From contig NZ_CP113062.1 in the NCBI RefSeq assembly GCF_026625765.1, positions 3,596,001 to 3,660,000 of the forward strand: DNA of 64,000 nucleotides, written 5' to 3'. The stretch is from Frigoribacterium sp. SL97 (GTDB taxonomy: Bacteria; Actinomycetota; Actinomycetes; Actinomycetales; Microbacteriaceae). A program made the translations under genes and the position numbers. Shown piece by piece: positions 22,645 through 33,741 of this stretch; position 1 is the first letter of the stretch, and each line of letters opens with the position of its first letter. The notes below the pieces were generated by a model, which did not search any database, was not told the DNA's origin, and was given only the letters and a program-made list of their open reading frames with translations.

Positions 22645-23071
22645 TGCCGTAGAGGGCGACGGGCAGCTCCCGCGTGAAGATCTCGGCCGTCTTCGGGCCG
22701 ACGCCCTTCAGGTCGGTGAGGCGGCGGGTCAGCTCGGCACGGTCGGCCGACGACCGCACGAGGTGGTTCACCGACCCCCAGTCGGAGTCGATGCGCCCCA
22801 TGACCTCGTGCAGCTCGTCGCTCATCACGTGGTCGATGCGGGCGTAGCCGGCCTCGTCGAGCAGCCGGCGCAGCCCCTCGTGGTCGTGCTCGGCGAAGCG
22901 TGCGGGGCTCGTCAGCCCGTGGTCGACGAGCACCTGGTAGGTCTCGGCGGCCACGCTCTGCTGCACGGGCCGGCCGAACAACACGCTCGCGAGCAGCCAG
23001 CGGTACAGCTGCTGCGGCGAGCCCTCGCTCACGTCGATCCCGAGGTCGGACGGGTGCTTCACGTCGGTCAT
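22637..23071 (-). CDS. Helix-hairpin-helix protein, DNA glycosylase/endonuclease III-like
   Basis: The 144-residue product begins MTDVKHPSDLGIDVSEGSPQ and ends in a clear helix-hairpin-helix: LTDLKGVGPKTAEIFTREL, with the GVGPKTA hairpin that contacts the DNA backbone. The middle has the all-helical character of the HhH-glycosylase fold (YRWLLASVLFGRPVQQSVAA). It is shorter than endonuclease III (about 210) and lacks the iron-sulfur cysteines and the catalytic Lys/Asp signature that I could recognise, so glycosylase activity is uncertain. A role in DNA binding or repair is likely. The start was chosen at the ATG because the upstream part of the frame runs through the neighbouring gene. Confidence 0.8.
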   Translation of the reverse strand: MTDVKHPSDLGIDVSEGSPQQLYRWLLASVLFGRPVQQSVAAETYQVLVDHGLTSPARFAEHDHEGLRRLLDEAGYARIDHVMSDELHEVMGRIDSDWGSVNHLVRSSADRAELTRRLTDLKGVGPKTAEIFTRELPVALYGTA

Positions 23072-23273
23072 GCCGTCCTGTCTACGCCGGGTGCGCGGCG
23101 CGGGTGACGCGACCCGCGCCTCCTCGGCTCGCCGTGCGCCGGCGGCCGCGCGGACCGGCCGCGCGGGTCGGCCGCACGGGCCGGCCGCACGACGACGGAC
23201 CCCGCCCCGGGCGACCGACCACGGGAGGACGTGGTGGGTCGCCCGGGACGGGGTCCGCGGTGCGGGCGCCGGA

Positions 23274-24359
23274 CTAGCGCGCGGCGTGCTCCAGCGTCGG
23301 GTAGTCCGTGTAGCCCTCGGCACCCTCGGCGTAGAACGTGGCGGGGTTCGGCTCGTTGACCTCGTGGTCACCCTGCCACCGCTCGACCAGGTCGGGGTTG
23401 GCGATGGCGAAACGGCCCACGGCCACGGCGTCGGCTTGGCCGTCGGCGACCTCGGCGATGGCCTCGTCGCGCGTGGTGATCTGACCGAAGCCGCTGTTGA
23501 CGATGAAGGCACCACCGAAGCGCGTGCGGAGGTCCTGGACGAGCTCGCCGCGCAGGTCGGCCTGCAGCACGCTGAGGTAGGCGAGGCCGAGCGGCGCGAG
23601 GCCCTCGACGAGCGCACGGTAGACGGCCGTCACGTCGGCGACGTCGGTCTCGACGACGTCCTGGATGTTGTGCATGGGCGACAGCCGGATGCCGACGCGG
23701 CCGGCACCGATCGCCTCGGCCACGGCGGTCGCGGTCTCGATCGCGAGGCGGGCGCGGTTCTCGGGGGTTCCGCCGTACTCGTCGGTGCGGACGTTCGAGA
23801 CGGGCGAGAGGAACTCGTGCAGCAGGTAGCCGTTGGCGCTGTGGATCTCGACGCCGTCGAGCCCGGCCTCGAGCACGGCGCGCTTCGACGCGGCGACGAT
23901 GTCGGCCGTGACCTGGTGGACCTCGTCGGTCGTGAGGGCGTGCGGCACGGGGAAGTCGACCTTGCCGGTGGCGGTGTGCACCTGGCCGTCGATGGCGATA
24001 GCGCTGGGGGCGACGATGCGGTCGGTGCGCGTGATGTCGGTGTGCGAGACGCGGCCACCGTGCATGACCTGCATGACGATCTGGCCGCCCTCGGCGTGGA
24101 CGGCCTCGGCGACGCGCTTCCAGCCGGCGACCTGCTCGTCGGTGACGATGCCGGGCTGACCGTCGTAGGCCTTGGACTCCTGCGAGGGCCAGGTGCCCTC
24201 GGTCGTGATCAGACCGAAGGAGGCGCGCTGACGGTAGTGCTCCACCACGACGTCGCCCGGAACGCCGTCGTCGCCGGAGCGGAGACGGGTGAGGGGCGCC
24301 ATGACGACGCGGTTGCGCAGCTCGAGCTGGCCGAAGGTGGCGGGAGAGAAGAGGTCCAA
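23274..24359 (-). CDS. Old Yellow Enzyme-type alkene reductase (NADH:flavin oxidoreductase)
   Basis: This FMN enzyme reduces activated C=C bonds with NAD(P)H. Seen: LFSPATFGQLELRNRVVMAP followed by LTRLRS at the N-terminus, GGQIVMQVMHGGRVSH, the active-site HSANGYLLHEFLSPVSNVRT with RTDEYGG, and the FMN phosphate region IVNSGFGQITTRDEA and VAVGRFAIANPDL. It is 361 residues, the normal length of the NemA/xenobiotic reductase group. The start is a TTG at 24357-24359, with AGGA seven bases upstream. The frame has no stop upstream and continues into a remnant of an MFS transporter. A TetR gene begins about 500 bases upstream on the other strand and may control it. Confidence 0.93.
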   Translation of the reverse strand: MDLFSPATFGQLELRNRVVMAPLTRLRSGDDGVPGDVVVEHYRQRASFGLITTEGTWPSQESKAYDGQPGIVTDEQVAGWKRVAEAVHAEGGQIVMQVMHGGRVSHTDITRTDRIVAPSAIAIDGQVHTATGKVDFPVPHALTTDEVHQVTADIVAASKRAVLEAGLDGVEIHSANGYLLHEFLSPVSNVRTDEYGGTPENRARLAIETATAVAEAIGAGRVGIRLSPMHNIQDVVETDVADVTAVYRALVEGLAPLGLAYLSVLQADLRGELVQDLRTRFGGAFIVNSGFGQITTRDEAIAEVADGQADAVAVGRFAIANPDLVERWQGDHEVNEPNPATFYAEGAEGYTDYPTLEHAAR

Positions 24360-24404
24360 GGGTGGTCCTTCCGAACGGTGAGGCGCCCTCGGGCGGGGGC
24401 GCTC

Positions 24405-24866
24405 GTGGGACAACGCCCCCGTTGCACGATGCATTCCCCGGCCCACGAGGCCCGGGAGCGCCGCGAGGAGGGCGCCGAGGGCTGCCACGGCGAGGGCCAC
24501 GCCGTAGCCGCCGGTCCCGACGAGCGCGCCCAGGACGACGGCCCCCACGGCCTGGCCCAGCACCAACAGCACGAAGAGCAGGGCCGTCCCGCTCGCGGCC
24601 CGCTCGGCGTCGATCTCGGCCGTCCAGGCGATCAGCGCACCCGTCGCCGCCGTGTAGGCCCAGCCGAAGGCCGCGCAGGCCACGAACGCCACCGGCACGA
24701 CGCCCGGCAGGGTCGCCAACCCGGCCGTGCCCGCCGCCATCGCGACCAGCGTGAGCGTCCAGACCGTCCCGGGGGCCAGGCCCGCCAGCGGTCGGGCGGT
24801 GGCGATGACGGCGGTGCCGCCCGCGCCGAGGCAGACCCAGGCCCCGACCGACAGCTCGGCCGCATG
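24405..24866 (-). pseudogene. C-terminal half of an MFS transporter, in frame with the OYE gene
   Basis: Upstream of the alkene reductase, in the same frame and without a stop codon, lies a stretch that encodes a run of membrane helices: WTLTLVAMAAGTAGLATLPG, FVACAAFGWAYTAATGALIA, TALLFVLLVLGQAVGAVVLG and VALAVAALGALLAALPGLVG. Their order and the WAYTAATGALIAWTAEI loop resemble the last five or six helices of a YbfB/YjiJ-like MFS protein. The first half is absent: its place is taken by the start of the TetR gene at 24864. I infer a deletion remnant. Whether it is translated as a membrane-reductase fusion is unknown; the good ribosome site at the internal TTG argues that the reductase is made alone. 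Confidence 0.6.
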
Positions 24867-25454
24867 CCCCTGCGCCCGGCCAGCGAGAAGAAGATCCTCG
24901 ACGCCGCCGACGACCTGTTCTTCACGAACGGCATCGCCGCGACGCCCGTCGACGCCGTCCTCGCCCGCGCCGGCGTCTCGGCCGCGACGATGTACCGCGG
25001 CTACCGCAGCAAGGAGGCGCTGGTCGCCGCAGCGCTGACCCGTCGCCACCACGACTGGCTCGCCACCTGGGACGCCGCCGTCGCCCGGTGCGACGAGGCC
25101 GGCCCGCGCCTCCTCGCGGTCTTCGACGCGTTGGACGACTTCCGGTCCCGCCCGACGGGGGCACGCTGGTGTGCGTTCCTGGCCTCGGCGGCCGAGTACG
25201 TCGATCCGCCCGCCGACGTCGCCGAGGCCGTGCGGCTCGACACCGAGACGCTGCGGACGCGACTCACCGACCTGGCACGCCCGCTCGTCGGCCCCGAGGC
25301 CGAGGGGCTCGCCGAACGCCTGCTGCTGGTGGTCACCGGCGACCTCGCCATGCGACTCCGCGAGCCCGACCGCGACACGACGACGGGCCGGGCCGTCGCG
25401 GCGTCGCTCATCTACGCCGCCGGCGCCACCGGCGCCCCGAGCCCCGGCCGCTGA
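24864..25454 (+). CDS. TetR family transcriptional regulator
   Basis: The 196-residue protein begins MPLRPASEKKILDAADDLFF and has the TetR helix-turn-helix TPVDAVLARAGVSAATMYRG followed by YRSKEALVAAAL. The C-terminal domain is of the type with a short DFRSRPTGARWCAFLASAAE segment, common in regulators of drug or electrophile resistance. It is divergent from the MFS remnant and the alkene reductase, the likely former and present targets. No clear palindromic operator was seen in the overlap region, because the gene start lies inside the MFS frame. The frame is open for long distances upstream only because of base composition. Confidence 0.88.
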   Translation: MPLRPASEKKILDAADDLFFTNGIAATPVDAVLARAGVSAATMYRGYRSKEALVAAALTRRHHDWLATWDAAVARCDEAGPRLLAVFDALDDFRSRPTGARWCAFLASAAEYVDPPADVAEAVRLDTETLRTRLTDLARPLVGPEAEGLAERLLLVVTGDLAMRLREPDRDTTTGRAVAASLIYAAGATGAPSPGR

Positions 25455-25487
25455 GACCCTCCTGCGCGCACGAGGGTCTCGGCGGTC

Positions 25488-26363
25488 CTAGCGGGTCTCG
25501 GCGGAACCGTCCCGGTCGAAGCCGGTGCGGACCGCGGCGATGTCGTCGCCGCCGTGCCCCCGGTCGGCCGCCGTCGCGTAGACGCCGGACAGCGCCTCGA
25601 GCAGACCGGTGTCGAAGCCGGTGCCCTGGGCGGCCTCCTGCATGAGGTCGAGGTCCTTGCGGATGCCGTCGAGCGCGAACTGGGCCGGGTAGTCGCCGGC
25701 GATCATCGTCGCGCCCTTGAGGTGCGCGTACGGGGTGTCCGACTGGCCCCCGTCGATGGCGTCGAGGAAGAGCTGCGGGTCGAGGCCCAGGGCCTCCGTC
25801 AGTGCGAGCGACTGGGCCGTGGCGGCGGTGATCGTGGCGATCCACGCGTTGGCGGCGAGCTTCAGCGCCGTGCCCTGTCCGACCGTGTCGCCCGCGACGA
25901 TCGTCTTGGAGCCCATGGCGTCGAGGACCGGACGCACGGCGTCGAGCAGGGCGTCGTCGCCGGCGGCCAGCATGACGAGCTTCCCCGTCGCGGCCGGCTT
26001 CTTCGTGCCGAGCATCATCGCCTCGACGAGCCGGAGCCCGTGCCCGTCGGCCGTCCGGACGACGCGGGCCGTGTCGGCCTCGCCGATGGTGCTGGCCTGC
26101 ACCCACACGGTGTCGGCACCGCTCGCGTCGGCGGCCTCGTCGAGGACCTCGAGCACGGCGTCGCCGTCGAACAGCACGGTGACGACCACGTCGGCGCCCT
26201 CGACCGCCTGCCACGCCGTGTCGGCGACCGCGGCACCGTCGGCGGCGAGCGGCTCGGCCTTCGACCTCGTGCGGTTCCAGACCGTGACGTCGAACCCCTC
26301 GCGCAGCAGTGTCCCCGCCACGCCCTGACCCATGATGCCCGTCCCGAGCACTGCGACCTTCAT
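25488..26363 (-). CDS. NAD(P)-dependent beta-hydroxyacid dehydrogenase family oxidoreductase
   Basis: The 291-residue protein has the Rossmann start MKVAVLGTGIMGQGVAGTLL and the family pattern of 3-hydroxyisobutyrate dehydrogenases: WNRTRSKAEPLAADGAAVAD, the substrate loop near VWVQASTIGEADTARVV, and the catalytic lysine in GTALKLAANAWIATITAATA. DTPYAHLKGATMIAGDYPAQ and the C-terminal LDLMQEAAQGTGFDTGLLEA complete it. It oxidises or reduces a beta-hydroxyacid or an imine-like analogue; the substrate is not deducible. It is convergent with the TetR gene (33-base gap) and followed upstream by plsC on the same strand. Confidence 0.93.
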   Translation of the reverse strand: MKVAVLGTGIMGQGVAGTLLREGFDVTVWNRTRSKAEPLAADGAAVADTAWQAVEGADVVVTVLFDGDAVLEVLDEAADASGADTVWVQASTIGEADTARVVRTADGHGLRLVEAMMLGTKKPAATGKLVMLAAGDDALLDAVRPVLDAMGSKTIVAGDTVGQGTALKLAANAWIATITAATAQSLALTEALGLDPQLFLDAIDGGQSDTPYAHLKGATMIAGDYPAQFALDGIRKDLDLMQEAAQGTGFDTGLLEALSGVYATAADRGHGGDDIAAVRTGFDRDGSAETR

Positions 26364-26402
26364 GGCTCAGACGCTACGCCCGGGACGCGCGAGCAGCGCG
26401 GC

Positions 26403-27152
26403 TCAGTCGAGCGGATCGGGCCCGACGGGGTCGGGCCGCATCGCACGCCGCACCCGCGCGACGACCGACGGCGCGGGCGGATCGTTGTACGCGCCCGCCT
26501 CGACCTGGCCGCTGAGACGCTGGACGGCCGCCATCACCTCGTCGGTGGCGTGGCGACGAGCCCGACCCGACTTCGCCTCCCCGTGGTGCGAGAGGTCGAT
26601 GGGCTCGCCGAACTCGACGGTGACCTTCCGGAGGCGCGGGAGGCGCGTGCCCACCGGCTGCAGTTCCTGCGTCCCCGTCAGGGCGACCGGCACGACCGGG
26701 GCCCCGCTCGTGAGCGCGAGCCAGGCGACGCCCGTCCGGCCGCGGTAGAGCCGCCCGTCGAGGGAGCGCGTCCCTTCGGGGTAGATCGCGAACGCGTCAC
26801 CGTCCGTCAGCTTGCCGAGGCCCAGGTCGAGGGCGTGCTGCGCGGCGGACCCGGCCCCTCGCTCGACGCCGATCGCACCGATGCCGGTGAAGAAGGCCCG
26901 CGACGCCCGACCTTTGAGACCCGAGCCGGTGAAGTAGGCGTTCTTCGCGAGGAACGAGACCTGACGGGGTGCCATGAGGGTGATCACGACGCTGTCCATG
27001 AACGAGAGATGGTTGCTGGCCAGGATGACGGCGCCGCGCCGCGGGACGTTGCGGCGCCCGATCACCCGGGGGCGCCAGACCGCGCGCACCAGGGGTGACA
27101 GGACCGAACGGCTGAGGGTTGTGAGCACGCTCCACTGTGCCCGACGCCACAT
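26403..27152 (-). CDS. plsC: 1-acyl-sn-glycerol-3-phosphate acyltransferase (PlsC type)
   Basis: The 249-residue enzyme has the acyltransferase blocks in order: the catalytic NHxxxxD as ASNHLSFMDSVVITLM near residue 45, the glycerol-phosphate site FFTGIGAIGVERGAG, FAIYPEGTRSLDGRLYRGRT (EGTR block), and VVPVALTGTQELQPVG. It transfers an acyl chain to lysophosphatidic acid at the inner membrane face. The C-terminal 50 residues are less conserved. One dispersed 10-mer copy (26630) is coded within it. The next gene upstream is divergent. Confidence 0.92.
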   Translation of the reverse strand: MWRRAQWSVLTTLSRSVLSPLVRAVWRPRVIGRRNVPRRGAVILASNHLSFMDSVVITLMAPRQVSFLAKNAYFTGSGLKGRASRAFFTGIGAIGVERGAGSAAQHALDLGLGKLTDGDAFAIYPEGTRSLDGRLYRGRTGVAWLALTSGAPVVPVALTGTQELQPVGTRLPRLRKVTVEFGEPIDLSHHGEAKSGRARRHATDEVMAAVQRLSGQVEAGAYNDPPAPSVVARVRRAMRPDPVGPDPLD

Positions 27153-27541
27153 TCCCCGAGGCGCATGGCTCGCCTGTGCGCCTCACCCGGGGGCCCTCGG
27201 CACCCACCCGCACCACCCGATTCGGGGAACAACGGGTGTCCCCCTCAGGGAGGATTGCCGCCGCCGGAGCCGCGGCCTATCGTCGGAGACCGACCGAAAC
27301 GGGACGCTCGTCCGGTTCACGACCCTCCGACGAGTCCTCGTCGGGGGATCGACCCGAGACCCGGGGCGAGCGCCGCGACGCACCGCCCGTCCCCGTGGGC
27401 CGTGGTCCGGCCGGGCGGACGGCCCCCCGCGCTCCGGCTCCGACAGCCGGGGACGACCCCGGACGGCCCGAGGCGCCCCGAGTCCCCCGAGCGCCCCGCC
27501 GCATCCCCCGACGACAGCCCCGACGACCCGAGAGGACCGCC
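27153..27541. other. Intergenic stretch without a supportable gene
   Basis: This 389-base spacer lies between the divergent plsC and membrane-protein genes. It is C-rich, with CCCGA/CCCCGA clusters near 27475-27530. A frame stays open through it, but its translation (Arg/Pro-rich) looks like base composition rather than a protein. It probably holds the two promoters; none could be defined. Confidence 0.5.
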
Positions 27542-27975
27542 TTGGACGACGAGACCATGACCACCCGCCCTTCGCGCCTGCCGGTCGTCTTCGGCGCCAC
27601 CGCGCTGATCTCCACCTACTTCGCCGTCGCCAGCATCGTCGGCGCGGGCACCTCGGTCGGCGTCGGTCTCACCGCGACGGTCGTGGCGACCGGGCTCTAC
27701 GTGCTGTCGGCGGTCGTCTGGCTCGCGCTCGTCGTCGTGGCGGTCTCGTCGGTCCGCCGGACGCGACGGGGCGCTGCGCTCGACCGGACGAGCATGCGCT
27801 TCATCGGGTTGGCACCCCCGGCGGGCGGGGCCGTGCTGCTCGCGGCGGCCTACGTCGCCCGCATGAACGGACAGCCCTTCTTGGGCGGGTTCTCGGCCAT
27901 GGTGATCACGACGGTCGCGCTGGTCGTCCTGTCGCAGGCGTTCCCGCTGCTCGGCTTCGGCCCGTCGACCCCGGG

Positions 27976-30084
<2,109 letters not shown>

Positions 30085-30115
30085 GCGTCGAGTCTACGAG
30101 CGGCCGCCGACGCGG

Positions 30116-31111
30116 TCAGTCGACCCGCGCCTCCTGGGGACGGTCGTCGGTCGGACGGGCACCGGGGACGAGGGGTTCGCCCGGCGCGGGAGCGCCGGGC
30201 ACGAGAGGAGCGCTGCGGACCGTCACGAGCCCGGCGCGTCGGGCCGCCCGCAGCACGAGCCACACGTAGAGCGGCGTCGAGACCAGCGTCACCGCCAGGG
30301 CGAGGGGGCTGCCGTCGCTCGACTCGACGCCCGCGAAGGGGGCCGACAACAGGAAGAGCACGGTGTTGTTGAGCACGTGCGCGACGATCGCCGCCTCGAG
30401 CCCGCCGGTGCGCCAGGTCAGGTAGGCCGCGGCCACGCCGAACACGGCGACGTCGAGCATGCCCCACGCGTTGTAGTCGTGGCCGAACGCGAACCCGACC
30501 GTGGGCAGGACGATCGCCGCGATCGGGTACCTCGACCACGAGCCGATCGTCTGCAGGGCGAGCCCGCGGAACGCGTACTCCTCGGCCGTCGCCTGGAGCG
30601 GCGTGACCACGAGGATGACCACGACCGCCCAGACGAGGGTGTCGGCCGGCGTGGTGACCGGGCCGGTGCCGATCGGTTCGCCCGACAGCGGGGGCACCAC
30701 GACGTAGCTGAGCCCCACCGTCAGGGCCATGAACGCGAGGGCGGGCACGAGGCATCGCACGAGCCACCGCCAGCGCAGCCGCCCGGCGACGCTCGAGAGG
30801 CTGCCGACCGCGCCGGGGCCGACGATCAGCGTGCCCAGCATGATGGCCGGCAGCATGACCGCGATCGAGGCGAGCGTCGTGAAGAGCACGAGCGGGTCGG
30901 CGGCGGCCAGGGCGTCGCCCTCGATGCCGCGCTGCAGACGTTCGGCGGCGGCGGTGCCGCCCACGGCCGTGGTCACCCCGAGGACTGCCACGTAGACCAC
31001 GACCGACGCGAGCAGGTACGTGACGGCCGCCACGACGGCCGCCAGCAGCGGTTTCCACCACCGGTACGAGGGCAGGGAACGGAAGAGGCGGTGGTACGCG
31101 AACGTCGTCAC
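30116..31111 (-). CDS. CPBP family intramembrane metalloprotease
   Basis: The 331-residue membrane protein contains the three CPBP/Abi motifs: EEYAFRGLALQTIGSW with the glutamate pair and arginine, GFAFGHDYNAWGMLD with the first histidine, and VAHVLNNTVLFLLSAP with the second histidine and asparagine. These bind zinc within the membrane. Eight or so helices surround them. Relatives process prenylated or signalling peptides, or give bacteriocin self-immunity; which applies here is unknown. The C-terminal tail is polar and ends in QEARVD, which is a translated copy of the dispersed 10-mer at 30125. The gene is followed by recQ on the same strand. Confidence 0.92.
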   Translation of the reverse strand: MTTFAYHRLFRSLPSYRWWKPLLAAVVAAVTYLLASVVVYVAVLGVTTAVGGTAAAERLQRGIEGDALAAADPLVLFTTLASIAVMLPAIMLGTLIVGPGAVGSLSSVAGRLRWRWLVRCLVPALAFMALTVGLSYVVVPPLSGEPIGTGPVTTPADTLVWAVVVILVVTPLQATAEEYAFRGLALQTIGSWSRYPIAAIVLPTVGFAFGHDYNAWGMLDVAVFGVAAAYLTWRTGGLEAAIVAHVLNNTVLFLLSAPFAGVESSDGSPLALAVTLVSTPLYVWLVLRAARRAGLVTVRSAPLVPGAPAPGEPLVPGARPTDDRPQEARVD

Positions 31112-31181
31112 CCGACGAGCGTACGGGAGGCGCGGTGCCGGTCGGTCGTGCCGCCGTCGCCTCCGCGCCGCCGCGCGATGG

Positions 31182-31245
31182 TCGCACCACGAACGGAACG
31201 TCGCACCACGGGATTCCGTGGTGCGACGTCCGGTCGGTGGTGCGA
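31182..31245. repeat. Nested palindrome with TCGCACCAC arms
   Basis: The inner hairpin has 14-bp perfect arms (31198-31211 and 31216-31229) and the loop GATT. Outside it, a second pair TCGCACCAC (31182-31190) and GTGGTGCGA (31237-31245) encloses the first, so the same nine bases occur twice on each side. It lies just downstream of the 5'-nucleotidase gene and upstream of the CPBP gene. A terminator role for the nucleotidase is likely. Confidence 0.75.
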
Positions 31246-31256
31246 TGTCGGGGGCG

Positions 31257-33545
31257 TCAGCCCTCGGTGGGCGTCACCGTCGCGCGGAGGCGACGGCGGC
31301 GGGCGACGACCAGCGCCGAGCCGCCGGCCAGCATCAGGGCGAGCCCGGCGAGGGCCGCGAGACCCAGGCCGTCCTGGCCGGTGAAGGCCAGCGAGCCGTC
31401 GGCGTTGCGGACCGTGCCGGCGGGCGTGGTGCCCGGACCCGAGCCGGGGGTGGTGCCGGGCACGGTGCCGCCGGGGGTCGTGACCGGAGGCGTGGTGCCG
31501 GGGTCGGTCGGCGGGACGACCACGGGAGCGGCCGCCGCGGCGAAGACGACCGGGACGGACGCCGTCGTGCCGGTGCCGGCGACCGAGAGCACGACCTGAC
31601 GCGTGACCGGTCCGGCAGCGGGAGCGGTGATGCCCTCGGGGACGACGAAGGTCACCGTGGCACGACCCTGTTCGTCCGAGTTGTCGAGGATGGTCTCGTC
31701 GATCGGGGCCGAGGCGAGCTCGACGCCGTCGAGCGTCGCGGTCACGGTGCCCGACGCGTCCGCGGCGGCCTGCTGCAGGACGAGCGACGACAGGGTCATC
31801 GACACGGTGTCACCGGCGGCGAACCCGCCGACGGGCGCAGCGGTCAGCCCCGAGACGCCGACCGAACGCGAGGCGAAGTCGGGGTCGGACGGGTCGCCGG
31901 CCTGGGCGTCGAAGTACTCGAGCTGGCTCTGCAGGTCGACCTTGCCGCTGTCGGCGTGGGCGCGACCGTTGGCGAAGGCGGTGAACCCGTCGCCACCCGA
32001 GGCGAGGAACGAGTTGACCGTCACCTTGTAGATCGTGGCGTCGTCGACGGCCACGCCGTCGAGCGAGACGGCCGCGATGCGCGAGCCCGCCGCCGCGGTG
32101 GGGTCGTACGTGTAGGTCAGACCCTCGGACGTGCCGAGCTTCAGGGTGCTGGTACGGCCGGCGGTCGGCCACTGCTGTTCGAGCACCTGGCGGATCTCGG
32201 CGCCGGTCATGTCGACCACGACGAGCGTGTTGGCGAAGGGCTGCACGGCCGCGGCGGCCTTGTACGTCACGTCGCCGTCCGGCGCCACGAAGGGCAGGTC
32301 GTCCCGCAGGCCGCCCGGGTTCATGAAGGCGAGCTGGGCACCGCTCGCCGTCGTCGACGACAGCTGGATGTCGGCGACGAAGTTGCCGAGCGTCGACTCA
32401 CCGGCCCGGTTCGAGACGGGGAGGCCGTTGGCGTCCGGGTTGGCGTTGTAGGCCCGGTTGAAGGAGTCGCTGATCGAACCGATGACCTCGGCCCCCCGCT
32501 CGGCGGCGACGTCGACGGCCGAGGCGACGATGGCCTGGACGGTGGGGTCGGGCGTGAAGGCACCGTAGAGCGGCACCAGACGGTGCGAGGCGATGGTCAC
32601 GCGGTCACGGAAGGCGGTGGCGGCGGGGTCGACCGTCATGGTCACCCGGGCGAGGTTCGTCCCGTAGCTGCCCGTCTGCACGACGGCACGCTGCGGGCCG
32701 CCGTCGGACGGCGAGACGAGGTAGTCGTAGCCCTGGTGGGTGTGTCCCGAGAAGATGGCCGACACGTCGCCCGAGACGCCGCGGGCGATCTCGCCGAACG
32801 CGTTGTCGCCGGTGACGGAGTCGAGGCTGCCGGTCTCGGCGCCCTCGTGCAGCAGCAGGACGATGGCGTCGGCCGCGTCGGCCGCGACGATGTCGTCCGC
32901 GACGGCGTTGACCGACTCGACGACGGGGGCGAAGGTGAGCCCCTCGATGCCGGCCGGGCTGACGAGCGTCGGCATGGTCTCGGTCAGCGCGCCGATGAAC
33001 GCGACGCGGACGCCGCCGATCTCCTCGACGACGTAGGGGTCGTAGGCGGGCGTCCCGTCGCTCCGGAGGATGTTCGCGTTCACGTAGGGGAACTCGCTGT
33101 TCGCCCGGACGCGGCCGTTGAAGTCGTCCTGGCCCTTGTCGAACTCGTGGTTGCCCGGCGTGCTGACGTCGAGGCCCATGGCGTTCAGGGCGTCGAGGGT
33201 CGGCTCGTCGTCCTGGATGAACGAGGTGAACGTCGAGGCGCCGATGTTGTCGCCCGCCGAGACGAAGAGCGTGTTGGGGTTCTGCGCCTCGACCGACTTG
33301 ACGGCGCCCGCGAGGACGGCCGCGCCGGCGATGGAGGCGCGAGCACCGGGGGCGTCGGCCTCGAGTCGACCGTGGAAGTCGTTGATGCCGACGAGGTCGA
33401 TCGTGACCGGGACGGCCTGGGCCGGTGCCGCGGCGACCAGGCCGAGCAGCAGGGTGCCGGTGGCGACGGACGCGAGGGCCGCACCGCGGACTCGCCGCCG
33501 GCCTCCCGTCGGGACGGACTCGGATGACGGGGGGCTGATGCGCAT
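31257..33545 (-). CDS. Surface-anchored 5'-nucleotidase / UDP-sugar hydrolase family
   Basis: The 762-residue secreted protein begins with a signal peptide (residues 1-45, ending APAQA). A metallophosphatase domain follows: IDLVGINDFHGRLEA, LFVSAGDNIGAS, STPGNHEFDKGQDDFNGRV and FSGHTHQGYDYL supply the two-metal site. The C-terminal 5'-nucleotidase domain has ESTLGNFVADIQL, LAFMNPGGLRDDLPF and NSFLASGGDGFTAFANG. Then come an Ig-like segment, a Pro/Gly/Thr stalk, and LAFTG with a hydrophobic helix and RRRR, which is a class E-type (LAxTG) sorting signal. It releases phosphate and nucleosides outside the cell. The ATG at 33543-33545 has CAGGAGC ten bases upstream. Confidence 0.95.
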   Translation of the reverse strand: MRISPPSSESVPTGGRRRVRGAALASVATGTLLLGLVAAAPAQAVPVTIDLVGINDFHGRLEADAPGARASIAGAAVLAGAVKSVEAQNPNTLFVSAGDNIGASTFTSFIQDDEPTLDALNAMGLDVSTPGNHEFDKGQDDFNGRVRANSEFPYVNANILRSDGTPAYDPYVVEEIGGVRVAFIGALTETMPTLVSPAGIEGLTFAPVVESVNAVADDIVAADAADAIVLLLHEGAETGSLDSVTGDNAFGEIARGVSGDVSAIFSGHTHQGYDYLVSPSDGGPQRAVVQTGSYGTNLARVTMTVDPAATAFRDRVTIASHRLVPLYGAFTPDPTVQAIVASAVDVAAERGAEVIGSISDSFNRAYNANPDANGLPVSNRAGESTLGNFVADIQLSSTTASGAQLAFMNPGGLRDDLPFVAPDGDVTYKAAAAVQPFANTLVVVDMTGAEIRQVLEQQWPTAGRTSTLKLGTSEGLTYTYDPTAAAGSRIAAVSLDGVAVDDATIYKVTVNSFLASGGDGFTAFANGRAHADSGKVDLQSQLEYFDAQAGDPSDPDFASRSVGVSGLTAAPVGGFAAGDTVSMTLSSLVLQQAAADASGTVTATLDGVELASAPIDETILDNSDEQGRATVTFVVPEGITAPAAGPVTRQVVLSVAGTGTTASVPVVFAAAAAPVVVPPTDPGTTPPVTTPGGTVPGTTPGSGPGTTPAGTVRNADGSLAFTGQDGLGLAALAGLALMLAGGSALVVARRRRLRATVTPTEG

Positions 33546-33741
33546 GGGCGTCGGTGCTCCTGGAGAAGACGGTTCGGGCGGGACGGCACCCCCCGACAGG
33601 GGGCACACCACACGACCCTAAGTTCTCGCTGGGTGCCCGACAAGAGTCCGCCGAAGATCGTCACATGTTGTTCATCCGACGCCGCGAGGCCGAGCGACGG
33701 GCCCGCCGAGGGGCTCCACCGGAGCCTCCGGACACCGCGCC

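Noticed and set aside
23072..23617. N-terminal extension of the HhH protein
   Set aside because: The frame stays open upstream, but it lies over the alkene reductase gene and its translation is Ser/Pro/Arg-rich; the ATG at 23071 fits the family.
27137..27541. N-terminal extension of the four-helix membrane protein
   Set aside because: Arg/Pro-rich composition, no hydrophobic or domain pattern, and a good ribosome site for the TTG at 27542.
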